From contig CAJJYX010000038.1 in the NCBI GenBank assembly GCA_905197435.1, forward strand, positions 1 to 20,140: DNA of 20,140 nt, given 5' to 3'. Below are positions 1 through 7,100 of this stretch, one piece after another. The DNA comes from an uncultured Bacteroides sp. GTDB lineage: Bacteria; Bacteroidota; Bacteroidia; Bacteroidales; Bacteroidaceae. Each line of letters begins with the position of its first letter. Position 1 is the first letter of the stretch. Below the pieces are notes generated by a model. The model searched no databases, was not told the origin of the DNA, and was given only the letters and a program-made list of their open reading frames with translations. Made by a program: the position numbers and the translations under genes.

Positions 1-1356
1 AGTGGAAATGTAATCGCAATCATTGGCGATGGATCCTTGAGCGGTGGTGAAGCGTTAGAGGGACTTGATTTTGCATCTGAGCTGCAGAGCAACCTGATCA
101 TTGTCGTGAACGATAACGATATGTCGATCGCTGAAAATCACGGTGGCCTCTACCAGAACTTAAAGCTCCTGCGCGAGACAAACGGACAGGCAGAATGTAA
201 CCTTTTTAAGGCGATGGGACTTGACTATGTGTATGTTCATGAGGGGAATGATATTCCGGCGTTAATCAAGGCGTTTGAGAGCGTCAAGGACAGCGTAAAA
301 CCAGTTGTGGTACACATTCGTACCTTGAAAGGAAAAGGCTACAAGCTCGCCGAAACACACAAGGAAGAGTGGCACTGGCATCTGCCGTTCGATATCGAGA
401 CCGGCGAGGTAATCGCAGATTTTGGTGGTGAGGATTATTCCAGCGTTACCTGTGACTACTTGATGAAAAAAATGAAAGAAGATCCAAGTGTTGTGACCAT
501 CACATCTGCCACACCGACGGTAATGGGCTTCACGGAAGATAAGCGAAAGGAAGCGGGCAGACAATTCGTGGATGTCGGAATCGCCGAGGAAACAGCTGTG
601 GCACTCGCCTCCGGTATTGCGAAAAGCGGTGGCAAACCGGTCTACGGCGTATACAGCACATTTATCCAGAGAACCTATGACCAGCTGGCGCAGGATCTGT
701 GTGTAAACGGCAATCCGGCAACGATTCTGACATTTTCTGCGTCCATCTATGGTATGAACGATGTCACACACCTCGGCATCTACGACATCCCTATGATGGC
801 AAATATCCCAGGACTTGTCTACCTCGCACCAACGACAAAGGAAGAGTACCTTGCCATGTTAGACTGGAGCATCGCCCAGACAGAGCATCCGGTTGCCATC
901 CGCGTACCTGCCAATGGGGTTATCCGCAGGGATATAGAGCCGGAGAAGGATTACGGCAAGACGCTGAACCGTTACGAGGTGTCCCATCGTGGAGAGAAGG
1001 TAGCCATATTGGGACTGGGCTCTTTCTATCAGTTGGGCGAAGCCGTGGCTGCCCGGTTGAAGGAAGAAAAAGGAATGGATGCCACGCTTGTCAATCCCCG
1101 CTACATCACGGGTGTGGACGAGGTCTTGCTTGATGACCTGAAGCAGGACCATACACTGGTCATCACTCTTGAGGACGGTGTGCTGGACGGTGGCTTTGGC
1201 GAGAAGATTGCCCGTTACTACGGTCCATCGAACATGAAGGTACTGAACTATGGTGTGAAGAAAGAGTTTATCGACCGCTATGACGTGGGAGAACAGATGA
1301 AGAAGAACCGGTTGACGGTTCCACAGATTGTGGAAGACATTTGCGAACTGATGTAG
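1..1356 (+). CDS. 1-deoxy-D-xylulose-5-phosphate synthase-like TPP enzyme, 5'-truncated by window edge
   Basis: The frame is open from base 1, so the start lies outside the window; 451 codons are visible and roughly 140 N-terminal residues of a DXS-type protein are missing. The TPP-binding motif is seen as GDGSLSGGE (visible residues 9-17) followed by the NDND segment at 37-40. The pyrimidine-binding domain has DVGIAEE (191-197, catalytic Glu likely 196) and YSTFIQRTYDQ (218-228), both close to DXS. A transketolase C-terminal domain follows. DXS condenses pyruvate and glyceraldehyde-3-phosphate in the cytosolic MEP isoprenoid pathway. The central part, for example YLAPTTKEEYLAML, diverges from canonical DXS, so it may be a DXS paralogue or another transketolase-like enzyme. 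Codon use changes sharply near base 840 (see findings). The gene ends 9 bp from the convergent methyltransferase gene, with no obvious terminator between. Confidence 0.8.
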   Translation, partial: SGNVIAIIGDGSLSGGEALEGLDFASELQSNLIIVVNDNDMSIAENHGGLYQNLKLLRETNGQAECNLFKAMGLDYVYVHEGNDIPALIKAFESVKDSVKPVVVHIRTLKGKGYKLAETHKEEWHWHLPFDIETGEVIADFGGEDYSSVTCDYLMKKMKEDPSVVTITSATPTVMGFTEDKRKEAGRQFVDVGIAEETAVALASGIAKSGGKPVYGVYSTFIQRTYDQLAQDLCVNGNPATILTFSASIYGMNDVTHLGIYDIPMMANIPGLVYLAPTTKEEYLAMLDWSIAQTEHPVAIRVPANGVIRRDIEPEKDYGKTLNRYEVSHRGEKVAILGLGSFYQLGEAVAARLKEEKGMDATLVNPRYITGVDEVLLDDLKQDHTLVITLEDGVLDGGFGEKIARYYGPSNMKVLNYGVKKEFIDRYDVGEQMKKNRLTVPQIVEDICELM

Positions 1357-1365
1357 TCTTTTGTC

Positions 1366-2154
1366 TTACTCTCTCACTTCCTTCTGTCTCAGAAGGTAGA
1401 AACAAGATGTCGTACAGAAATTCCGGATGTACGGCATCTTTTCTATAAGTGCGGACAGCTTGCGTGGCTTTAATCCGAATTTTGTTTCGTAGTGGGGATT
1501 GATGAAGAAAAGCGTCCTGTCAACAATGGTCAGTGCTGCTTGATGGAGGAGTTGCTCGAAAGGTCCTATCGGCATTTGCGTTTTCTTGATGGAGAGCAAT
1601 TCACCGATGCAGCGTTCGCTTTCACCTCCCCGTTTCAATAGAGCTTTATAGACCGGGTTTGGCAGTAGGTGTATAAAGGGAAGGCGAGAAATAACCTTGC
1701 TATGGCATATCTGTTGGTGCCCTCCGAAAGGCATTTGCCATGCCGGAAAGGCGATGAACAGCAACCCGTCGCTCCGTAAGAAACTCTGTAACTTGATTAA
1801 GAATACCATTTTGTTTTCTATGTGTTCTATCACGTCGTGGCAGATTACCAAATCAAAAGACCGTTCCATTCCTTCCAACATGAAAACATCCGAAACAATG
1901 AAAAGCCCGTCGACATGCCGTTCCTCAAAGAAGCGTTTCGCATCTATAATTCTGCCGTTGTCAATATCAACGCCGGTAGTGCGGCATCCCATCTCGGCAA
2001 AAGGCAAGAGATTCCCTCCATCCCCACATCCTATTTCCAATACTTTTGTGCCGGATATCTTCTTGTATTTACTTATATAAGGCATATAATACTTTTCACT
2101 TGTCCGGGCAAGTTCTCGAAAATAGAGGTAACGGTCTGTTTGTCTTTGTTGCAT
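1366..2154 (-). CDS. class I SAM-dependent methyltransferase
   Basis: A 262-residue cytosolic protein with the class I methyltransferase signature: motif I VLEIGCGDGGNLLPF (38-52), the acidic ribose-binding end of strand 2 GVDID (61-65), and motif IV DLVICHDVIEHIENK (101-115). After the Rossmann core, the C-terminal half (about 140-262) has no motif I recognise and probably shapes the acceptor site. The substrate cannot be told; relatives with the HDVIEHI motif act on small molecules, lipids or glycan precursors. It lies 49 bp downstream of the small lipoprotein gene on the same strand and may be co-transcribed with it. Its base composition (two 60-base lines hand-counted at 43 and 48 percent GC) is higher than that of the genes just upstream. 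The start ATG has no clear Shine-Dalgarno sequence, as is usual in Bacteroides. Confidence 0.8.
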   Translation of the reverse strand: MQQRQTDRYLYFRELARTSEKYYMPYISKYKKISGTKVLEIGCGDGGNLLPFAEMGCRTTGVDIDNGRIIDAKRFFEERHVDGLFIVSDVFMLEGMERSFDLVICHDVIEHIENKMVFLIKLQSFLRSDGLLFIAFPAWQMPFGGHQQICHSKVISRLPFIHLLPNPVYKALLKRGGESERCIGELLSIKKTQMPIGPFEQLLHQAALTIVDRTLFFINPHYETKFGLKPRKLSALIEKMPYIRNFCTTSCFYLLRQKEVRE

Positions 2155-2203
2155 GGTTCAGTTTCGTTTATTGTGGGGGATGGAAGGAATACAGTTGTTT
2201 AGG

Positions 2204-2515
2204 CTATTTTATGATGTCAATCTCAAGTTGTGAGTCGGCTTCTACTGTAAAACTTTTGTCTATAATTACAGTCTTTGTGCCCATGAGTGACAGTTTGGCT
2301 TTGTTTGTTACTGTCACATCGGATACTTGGATTGTTCCACCGGATACCGTTTCGTTTGTGGAAACAGATTTGTTCTGGAAATATATTATGTCATCTGTTA
2401 TAGAGCGTGTTGTCTGCTTTTCTACATCGTCTGATATAATATCAGAATCACTGCATGACATCAGGGTATAACACCCTAATGTCATGACTATATATAATAA
2501 TGTAAATCTCTTCAT
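2204..2515 (-). CDS. small exported lipoprotein of unknown function
   Basis: A 103-residue protein. Residues 1-21 form a lipoprotein signal peptide (MKRF, a hydrophobic stretch, then LMSC), with the likely lipidated cysteine at position 21, followed by an Asp/Ser-rich linker (SDSDIISDD). The remaining roughly 65 residues are rich in Thr, Val and Ser in alternating patterns (GGTIQVSDVTVTNKAKLSLM), which suggests short beta-strands as in beta-helix or adhesin-like segments. I do not recognise a named family with certainty. It is probably anchored in the outer or inner membrane facing the periplasm or the surface. It lies in the AT-rich block between the S74 protein gene (218 bp upstream) and the methyltransferase gene (49 bp downstream). 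Confidence 0.7.
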   Translation of the reverse strand: MKRFTLLYIVMTLGCYTLMSCSDSDIISDDVEKQTTRSITDDIIYFQNKSVSTNETVSGGTIQVSDVTVTNKAKLSLMGTKTVIIDKSFTVEADSQLEIDIIK

Positions 2516-2733
2516 AGATATTAATTTTTAGTTTTGATGATTATGCAGATAGTTTTTTCTATAATTGGATTATAAAAATATATGGTAATACTACCTAAAT
2601 CATCAGATTAAAAATTTAAATGGGTTCAACAGATTGTATTTCGGTGAAAGGTTATTTGATAGACATTCTTTCACTGTTATCAGTTATAACTCTGACTTCA
2701 GGCCGAAAATTTATAGATGGATATTATAGACAA
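2516..2733. other. AT-rich intergenic region, 218 bp
   Basis: Separates the lipoprotein gene from the S74 protein gene, both on the minus strand. I see no convincing ORF. It must hold the 3' end of the S74 transcript and probably a promoter for the lipoprotein. The only structure noted is a weak 7-bp inverted repeat, GTGAAAG at 2644-2650 and CTTTCAC at 2668-2674, without a clear U-tract. The 60 bases at 2581-2640 are about 25 percent GC by hand count. Confidence 0.5.
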
Positions 2734-3348
2734 TTATTTAGCTTTCAAGGTTGCTACTTCTTGCGAGAGGGCTTGCACGGCGTTCAGTAGCATTGGAATA
2801 AGCTCTATATAGTTTATTAATTTCTTCCCGTCAGGATCTGTGATGACTAATTCTGGTAATACTTTTTCCACCTCTTGGGCGAGCATTCCATATTCATTTG
2901 CATTGCCACCTTTGACGAAGGTTCTTGCTGCCGTCTCATTTTCATCCTTGAATTTGTATGAGTAGGTTTTCAATTGCATTAACTTAGTTAAGCAGTTGTC
3001 TAAGGGTTGAATATCCATTTTGGCTCTGGCGTCCGAATAGTTGTATACGTTTTGTACTTGAATACTATTGAACTTGCCTGTCTGAGTGTTGTAAAATACT
3101 ACTTGGTCTAAATGACTTGCCAAACGGGTTGCCGCCGGTGAAACGTCAATCTGAAAGAATTTACTGCCGCCACTACATTTGAAATACATTCCGGAACCTT
3201 CAATAGTCTGACCATATACTCCGTATGGCGTAGTGTTTCCAATTGTAAGCTTTTTATTGCTGTCATACTTGATTTGGGCATTAAGACTTATTCCTAACAT
3301 AAATAGAAGAGAAGTCACAAATACTCGATACGTAAAAAATGTTTTCAT
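2734..3348 (-). CDS. exported S74-type (tail-fibre intramolecular chaperone) domain protein
   Basis: A 204-residue protein. Residues 1-24 are a signal peptide ending in SLNA before QIKYD. Residues about 25-100 are a short, probably beta-rich passenger. Residues about 104-200 match the Peptidase_S74 chaperone of endosialidases and phage tail fibres: SDARAKMDI (105-113), LKTYSYKF, EYGMLAQEVEKVLPELV, and INYIELIPMLLNAVQAL with a coiled-coil end. In characterised members a Ser/Lys dyad five residues apart self-cleaves the domain after the passenger trimerises; S105 and K110 keep this spacing. The inference is that the protein trimerises in the periplasm or on the surface and may release its chaperone. 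No other phage genes are nearby. It sits in the AT-rich block downstream of the DUF3244-like gene. Confidence 0.82.
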   Translation of the reverse strand: MKTFFTYRVFVTSLLFMLGISLNAQIKYDSNKKLTIGNTTPYGVYGQTIEGSGMYFKCSGGSKFFQIDVSPAATRLASHLDQVVFYNTQTGKFNSIQVQNVYNYSDARAKMDIQPLDNCLTKLMQLKTYSYKFKDENETAARTFVKGGNANEYGMLAQEVEKVLPELVITDPDGKKLINYIELIPMLLNAVQALSQEVATLKAK

Positions 3349-3383
3349 CTGTTTGTTTTTAAAGGTTAATAATTGATATATTG

Positions 3384-3395
3384 AACAGTACTGTT
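3384..3395. promoter_or_regulatory. perfect 12-bp palindrome upstream of the S74 gene
   Basis: AACAGTACTGTT is a perfect palindrome, 36-47 bp upstream of the S74 gene start, in a 95-bp intergenic region where a promoter is expected. It has no loop, so it is more like a dimeric repressor or activator site than an RNA hairpin. No second copy was noticed in the window. That it is an operator is inference. Confidence 0.25.
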
Positions 3396-3443
3396 ATTCT
3401 TACTATAGTGGTCGGCAAATAAGCCCTTATCTTTTACTGGTTG

Positions 3444-3809
3444 TCAATGGATAAAATCTCCGATAAAATCGTTCTTTCCGTCTGAAATGGAAATGGTGTA
3501 TTTACCAGTGGCAAGTCCTTCTAAAGGAATTTGTATTTTGCTACCATCAATCATTATAAGATAATTGGTGTAGATTACATAGCCTTTTTCATCTTTGACT
3601 TCTACAAGGATAGAATAACCTTCGTCAAAAAGCATCAGAGTGAGTTCGTGAAGCTCGTCGTCAAAGGTGGCTTCGATGGGGCTGGTTGGCTCTAAACTAC
3701 GGTCGCTGCTGTGACTTTTAAAGTAAATATGCCGTGGTTTAGCATTAGATAATAATGGAATAACCAAGCATACGCACAAGAATATGTTTTTTAGTTTCAT
3801 TCTAAGCAT
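3444..3809 (-). CDS. small secreted DUF3244-like protein
   Basis: A 121-residue protein with an N-terminal signal peptide (MKLKNIFLCVCLVIPLLSNA from Met4). Met4 at 3800 is the more natural start; the upstream ATG at 3809 adds only MLR. The mature part is a single beta-sandwich-like domain: SPIEATFDDELHELTLMLF, then ILVEVKDEKGYVIYTNY and a closing GLATGKYTISISDGKNDFIG. This pattern (N-terminal Ala/Thr-rich strand, V-x-D-x-x-G-x-V-Y hairpin, G-x-Y-x-I end) fits DUF3244, a family of small Bacteroidales secreted proteins of unknown function that resemble Ig-like or secretion-tail domains. It is the first gene downstream of the TPR regulator. A near-consensus -7 element (TAATTTCG, minus strand, 3840-3833) suggests its own promoter. 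Confidence 0.7.
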   Translation of the reverse strand: MLRMKLKNIFLCVCLVIPLLSNAKPRHIYFKSHSSDRSLEPTSPIEATFDDELHELTLMLFDEGYSILVEVKDEKGYVIYTNYLIMIDGSKIQIPLEGLATGKYTISISDGKNDFIGDFIH

Positions 3810-3981
3810 TTGTTTTATTGTTAATGATACTGCGAAATTAGAGGAAATATGGTTTTATATAGTAGTTTTGCTCTGTTTTTAGCTATACAACCATGTGTTG
3901 AAAATCAGATGGTTACAAAATAAATCCTATACTGATACCTATACAAATAGTGATGTAATATGTTGACTATGAAAGGTATGC

Positions 3982-5688
3982 TTAATTTAAGAATATGTTA
4001 ACCAAAATATGGTGCAACGTTTGCTCTTTGGGGAGGTTACTGCCCAGTTTTTGCTTGATTCGAGAACGTTTCATCCATATAGAAGAAGGTATGATACCCA
4101 ACAATACGGCTTCATTATTTCCATCAAATCCCAAAACATGCAGGCAGCAATAACGCCATTCTTCTTCGGATAAACCGGCGCATTGTTCGTAAAGAGAGGA
4201 ATGAAAGTTGGGATAGATTCTGTTTAATTCAATAATTAGCGTGTTCCAAAGCTTATTAGTCAATAATGGCTTGTTATTATTGGGTTGGAGCTTTGCTGAT
4301 ATGGATAAAAGTTTCTTGTATATCACTGAATTTTCTAAACGTAGTTTTTGTAATTCTTTGTATCTTTCTGATAGGAAAAGAATCTTTTGTTGTAGTTTTA
4401 GGTTTTCTTCCCGGTTTTCTTGTATGGTTTCCAAAGAGTGGCGTGCTTCGGATAATTGTACAGCCATTTCGATACACTCCTTATCCATGCTATTCAGTTT
4501 CTCTTCTTGGCAGTGCAGTTGCATCTTGGTGTGTTTGCGATAAAAATAGAAAACAATACTACTTATTATCAATATTGCCAAAGTGATAATAAAGAAGATG
4601 AGAAAACGTTGTCGGGCATTTTTCAGTCTTCCGTTTTCTTCTTGTATTTTAAGATGATTGTATTTCTTCTCTATTTCAAAGACGTTTGCTTTATTTTGTT
4701 TGATGGTTATGGAGTCGAATATGTCAAAACAAGTTTCATTAAAATGGAGTGCCTTTTTATAATCTCCTTCCGATTTGTAAATTTCAACATACAGCTCATT
4801 TAAGAGATAATTTAGTGAATCACGTAGGATCATTTTGTCTATTAGTTCTTTCGCCAAATCAATTCTACCGGATGCAACATAAATATCTACTAAGCCTATG
4901 GAATCTTTCATGCCATGATGAGCATCGAGTGATATGGCTTTTTTATAATATTCTTCAGCCAAATCATAACGCTTTTGTAAATCGTAAATATTAGCGTAGG
5001 CATTAGCTATATTATAATCCACTCTTTGGAGGTGCAATGTAGAGGCTATTGAGTCTGCTTTCTTCATTATTGCCTTTGCGTATAGAAATGAATCAATAAA
5101 AGCATATTCTGTAGCGAGATTTTTCATAGCGTAAACCTGACTTTTAAGATTACCAGCTTTGGTAAATAGAGAGGCGGCCTCTGCATATTTTTCTCTTATT
5201 TCATCAGGCATATTTTTGAAACTGTATAAGTCCGCCATATACGTACAAATATACCCCGCCACATTATATACCTTGTGCTCTTTGGCACAGTGCAGTGCCT
5301 CCGTATATGTCTGCATCGCCAAATCCCATTCTCTGTCTTCGGCGTATGCGCGTCCAAGGAATAGTCCCACTTCCGCCCGTTCTTTGGGTGAGCCGTGCTT
5401 GTCTATCCACTTCTGTGCCCGTTCCCATTGATGAATGTGGAGAGTATCTGCATGGGTGTAGTCCGTGGAACGGCCGCACAGCATGCACCACCGGGCAAAG
5501 TCACGATTGCCCAGTTCTTCGGGCTGTGGAATACCTGCAAGCATCCGGGAGGCGCTATCGGCATCGGTCGGCAGCAGGCGTTCGGCTGCATCGAGTATGG
5601 CGAGGCGACGCGTGGCTGTTTCGTCAGAACATCTTACTGCAAGGAGGCAGAAGAGAATGGAAAGGGGCAGACAGAGGAGTCGCTTCAT
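3982..5688 (-). CDS. membrane-anchored TPR regulator with degenerate LuxR-like C-terminal HTH
   Basis: A 568-residue protein. Residues 1-20 form a signal or lipoprotein-like leader ending LAVRC (Arg before Cys is atypical). Residues about 25-330 are helical TPR-like repeats, for example WDLAMQTYTEALHCAKEH (121-138) and YDLAEEYYKKAISLDAHHG (241-259). One transmembrane helix spans about 362-383, followed by a coiled coil at about 385-460. The tail (about 505-550: LSEEEWRYCCLHVLGF, then LLGI, RSRIKQKLGS) matches the LuxR-type HTH-like end of Bacteroides TPR regulators. Topology therefore suggests periplasmic TPR sensing and cytosolic DNA binding. It probably controls adjacent exported-protein genes; this is inference. 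GC drops from about 55 percent (first 140 codons) to about 34 percent afterwards. It starts after the terminator of the peptidase gene, so it has its own promoter. Confidence 0.8.
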   Translation of the reverse strand: MKRLLCLPLSILFCLLAVRCSDETATRRLAILDAAERLLPTDADSASRMLAGIPQPEELGNRDFARWCMLCGRSTDYTHADTLHIHQWERAQKWIDKHGSPKERAEVGLFLGRAYAEDREWDLAMQTYTEALHCAKEHKVYNVAGYICTYMADLYSFKNMPDEIREKYAEAASLFTKAGNLKSQVYAMKNLATEYAFIDSFLYAKAIMKKADSIASTLHLQRVDYNIANAYANIYDLQKRYDLAEEYYKKAISLDAHHGMKDSIGLVDIYVASGRIDLAKELIDKMILRDSLNYLLNELYVEIYKSEGDYKKALHFNETCFDIFDSITIKQNKANVFEIEKKYNHLKIQEENGRLKNARQRFLIFFIITLAILIISSIVFYFYRKHTKMQLHCQEEKLNSMDKECIEMAVQLSEARHSLETIQENREENLKLQQKILFLSERYKELQKLRLENSVIYKKLLSISAKLQPNNNKPLLTNKLWNTLIIELNRIYPNFHSSLYEQCAGLSEEEWRYCCLHVLGFDGNNEAVLLGIIPSSIWMKRSRIKQKLGSNLPKEQTLHHILVNIFLN

Positions 5689-5712
5689 AGTAGTTATAGT
5701 TAGTTTAGGCGA

Positions 5713-5720
5713 TAAAGGTA
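5713..5720 (-). promoter_or_regulatory. possible -7 promoter element of the TPR regulator gene
   Basis: On the minus strand this reads TACCTTTA, one base off the Bacteroides consensus TAnnTTTG, 24 bases before the regulator start and just downstream of the peptidase terminator. No good -33 TTTG was found. Weak evidence. Confidence 0.3.
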
Positions 5721-5736
5721 GGATAAATAATATAAA

Positions 5737-5776
5737 AAAAAGAAAGCATGCCGATTTTTCAGCATGCTTTCTTTTT
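5737..5776 (-). terminator. intrinsic terminator of the C1B peptidase gene
   Basis: An 11-bp perfect stem, AGAAAGCATGC (5741-5751) with GCATGCTTTCT (5762-5772), around a 10-base loop. It is extended by A/T pairs outward and flanked on the minus-strand downstream side by a run of T. It lies about 30 bp after the peptidase stop and separates that transcript from the TPR regulator gene. Confidence 0.85.
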
Positions 5777-5805
5777 AAGTATTCTTTTTTAGGAATGCCC
5801 TTTTC

Positions 5806-7008
5806 TTATTTGATTCCCAGTTTCTTTGCAATATCCTTGGGCAGTGCATCCTTGTGTACAACGATATTCATTGTTTTATAACGCGCGAATGCCTTGGAAG
5901 CATACCATTTGCCGTCATATTTGCCGGCCTTTCCCCAAGAGTTCTTTACCATATAGTATTCGTTGCCTTCCTGGTCCTTGGCTATACCGTAAATCAGCAT
6001 GCCGTGGTCGTCGGTTGTTTCCCAGTTGTCGTATGCCAGTTGGCGCTCTTCTTGTGTGCACCATTTTTGCGGTTGGGGCTTGGTGTTGAGTTTCTTCTCT
6101 TCGGGTTTCATCTTCAGCCAGTGTGCCATGTCCGAACCGCTCAGTTCCTGTATCTTTTCTACATCGGGCATTACGGCTATACCGTCGCGTGTGAAACCTT
6201 GCTCGCTTACATCGCTACCCCAGGCAATGGTGTAACCCTTGTCGATGGCGTTGTCGAACACCTGCATCAATTCGTCGATGGGCAGGTTGTAGGAAGAAGC
6301 CCAACGCCAGTTATCCTGGATTTCCAGAATGAACGGTTCGTAGAACGGATGGTGAGTGTAAGAAGTCAGTGAGACATAGTCATTGGCATTCAGTCCGGTA
6401 GATTCATAGAAAGATTTCGGAGTGTACTCCTTGCCTTTGTAGGTGAACTTTTCGGGACGTTTGCCCAGATAGATGTCGTGGATGGAGGCAATGGCTTTCT
6501 TCCAAAGCGGAGTCTTGTCCTTGTCGGCTTGCAGGCTGCGGAGGTTTCCTTTGGCAATGGCATTCACCACGGCATTGGATACGGCTGTCAACTCATTGTG
6601 GTTGCTCAACGTGTCGGCGTACATCACGCCCGGACGCATTTCGCTTTCGGGTACCAGACCGAAAGTTTTCATGCCGTATATCACGTCATAGAACGAACCG
6701 CCCTGTGAGAAAGATACGTCGCCATGTGTGCGCACTGCCTTGTCGGCACGGTCCAGGTAGGTGTTGTGCACGATGAACATTTCAGAAAGGTCGTACTCGC
6801 CCTTGCCCATACGCAGCAGCTCGGATTCGATGAATGCCAGTCCGGAGTAGCACCAGCATGTACCGGCGCGGCTTTGGTTTTTAATGGAAGTGATGGGATT
6901 CTCTTTTACGGTTGTAAAAATGAAACCCTCTTCTTTCGGAGTGTCTTGTGCCATTGCGTTTAAGCTTAGTAAACCCAATGCAGCCATGAGTATTGATTTC
7001 TTCATCAT
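5806..7008 (-). CDS. secreted C1B papain-like peptidase (bleomycin hydrolase/aminopeptidase C family)
   Basis: A 400-residue protein with a signal peptide (1-20, ending LNAMA before QDTPKEE). The papain-fold catalytic residues are all visible in C1B context: oxyanion Gln45 and nucleophile Cys51 in NQSRAGTCWCYSG (44-56), His335 in DDHGMLIYG, and Asn356 in KNSWGKAG. The long insert between Cys and His is typical of PepC and bleomycin hydrolase, which are about 440-480 residues and usually cytosolic; this one is shorter and exported. Family members hydrolyse peptides, often as aminopeptidases with the C-terminus limiting the active site; whether that holds here is unknown. It is probably periplasmic or outer-membrane-associated and may act in peptide catabolism. 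It is monocistronic: its own promoter is at 7042-7049 and a strong terminator follows it. It is divergent from the patatin gene. Confidence 0.92.
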   Translation of the reverse strand: MMKKSILMAALGLLSLNAMAQDTPKEEGFIFTTVKENPITSIKNQSRAGTCWCYSGLAFIESELLRMGKGEYDLSEMFIVHNTYLDRADKAVRTHGDVSFSQGGSFYDVIYGMKTFGLVPESEMRPGVMYADTLSNHNELTAVSNAVVNAIAKGNLRSLQADKDKTPLWKKAIASIHDIYLGKRPEKFTYKGKEYTPKSFYESTGLNANDYVSLTSYTHHPFYEPFILEIQDNWRWASSYNLPIDELMQVFDNAIDKGYTIAWGSDVSEQGFTRDGIAVMPDVEKIQELSGSDMAHWLKMKPEEKKLNTKPQPQKWCTQEERQLAYDNWETTDDHGMLIYGIAKDQEGNEYYMVKNSWGKAGKYDGKWYASKAFARYKTMNIVVHKDALPKDIAKKLGIK

Positions 7009-7041
7009 AATTAAAATATTGTTGATTTATAGTTGTAACCG

Positions 7042-7049
7042 CAAATATA
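7042..7049 (-). promoter_or_regulatory. -7 promoter element of the C1B peptidase gene
   Basis: The minus strand reads TATATTTG, an exact TAnnTTTG match, 33 bases before the start codon. A TTTG lies upstream (7069-7066) with a 16-base spacer, shorter than the usual 19-21, so the -33 element is uncertain. Confidence 0.55.
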
Positions 7050-7072
7050 GATAGAATATCGTAAACAAAAGC

Positions 7073-7080
7073 TATCTTTG
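7073..7080 (+). promoter_or_regulatory. -7 promoter element of the patatin-like gene
   Basis: TATCTTTG exactly matches the Bacteroides -7 consensus TAnnTTTG, 20 bases before the patatin start, which implies a very short leader. No -33 TTTG at proper spacing was found. It faces away from the peptidase promoter about 24 bases away. Confidence 0.5.
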
Positions 7081-7100
7081 GAGCGTTAATTCCAACACTT

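Noticed and set aside
2734..3348. Prophage or tail-fibre locus suggested by the S74 domain
   Set aside because: The protein has a signal peptide and is only 204 residues, and no capsid, tail, integrase or lysis genes are nearby.
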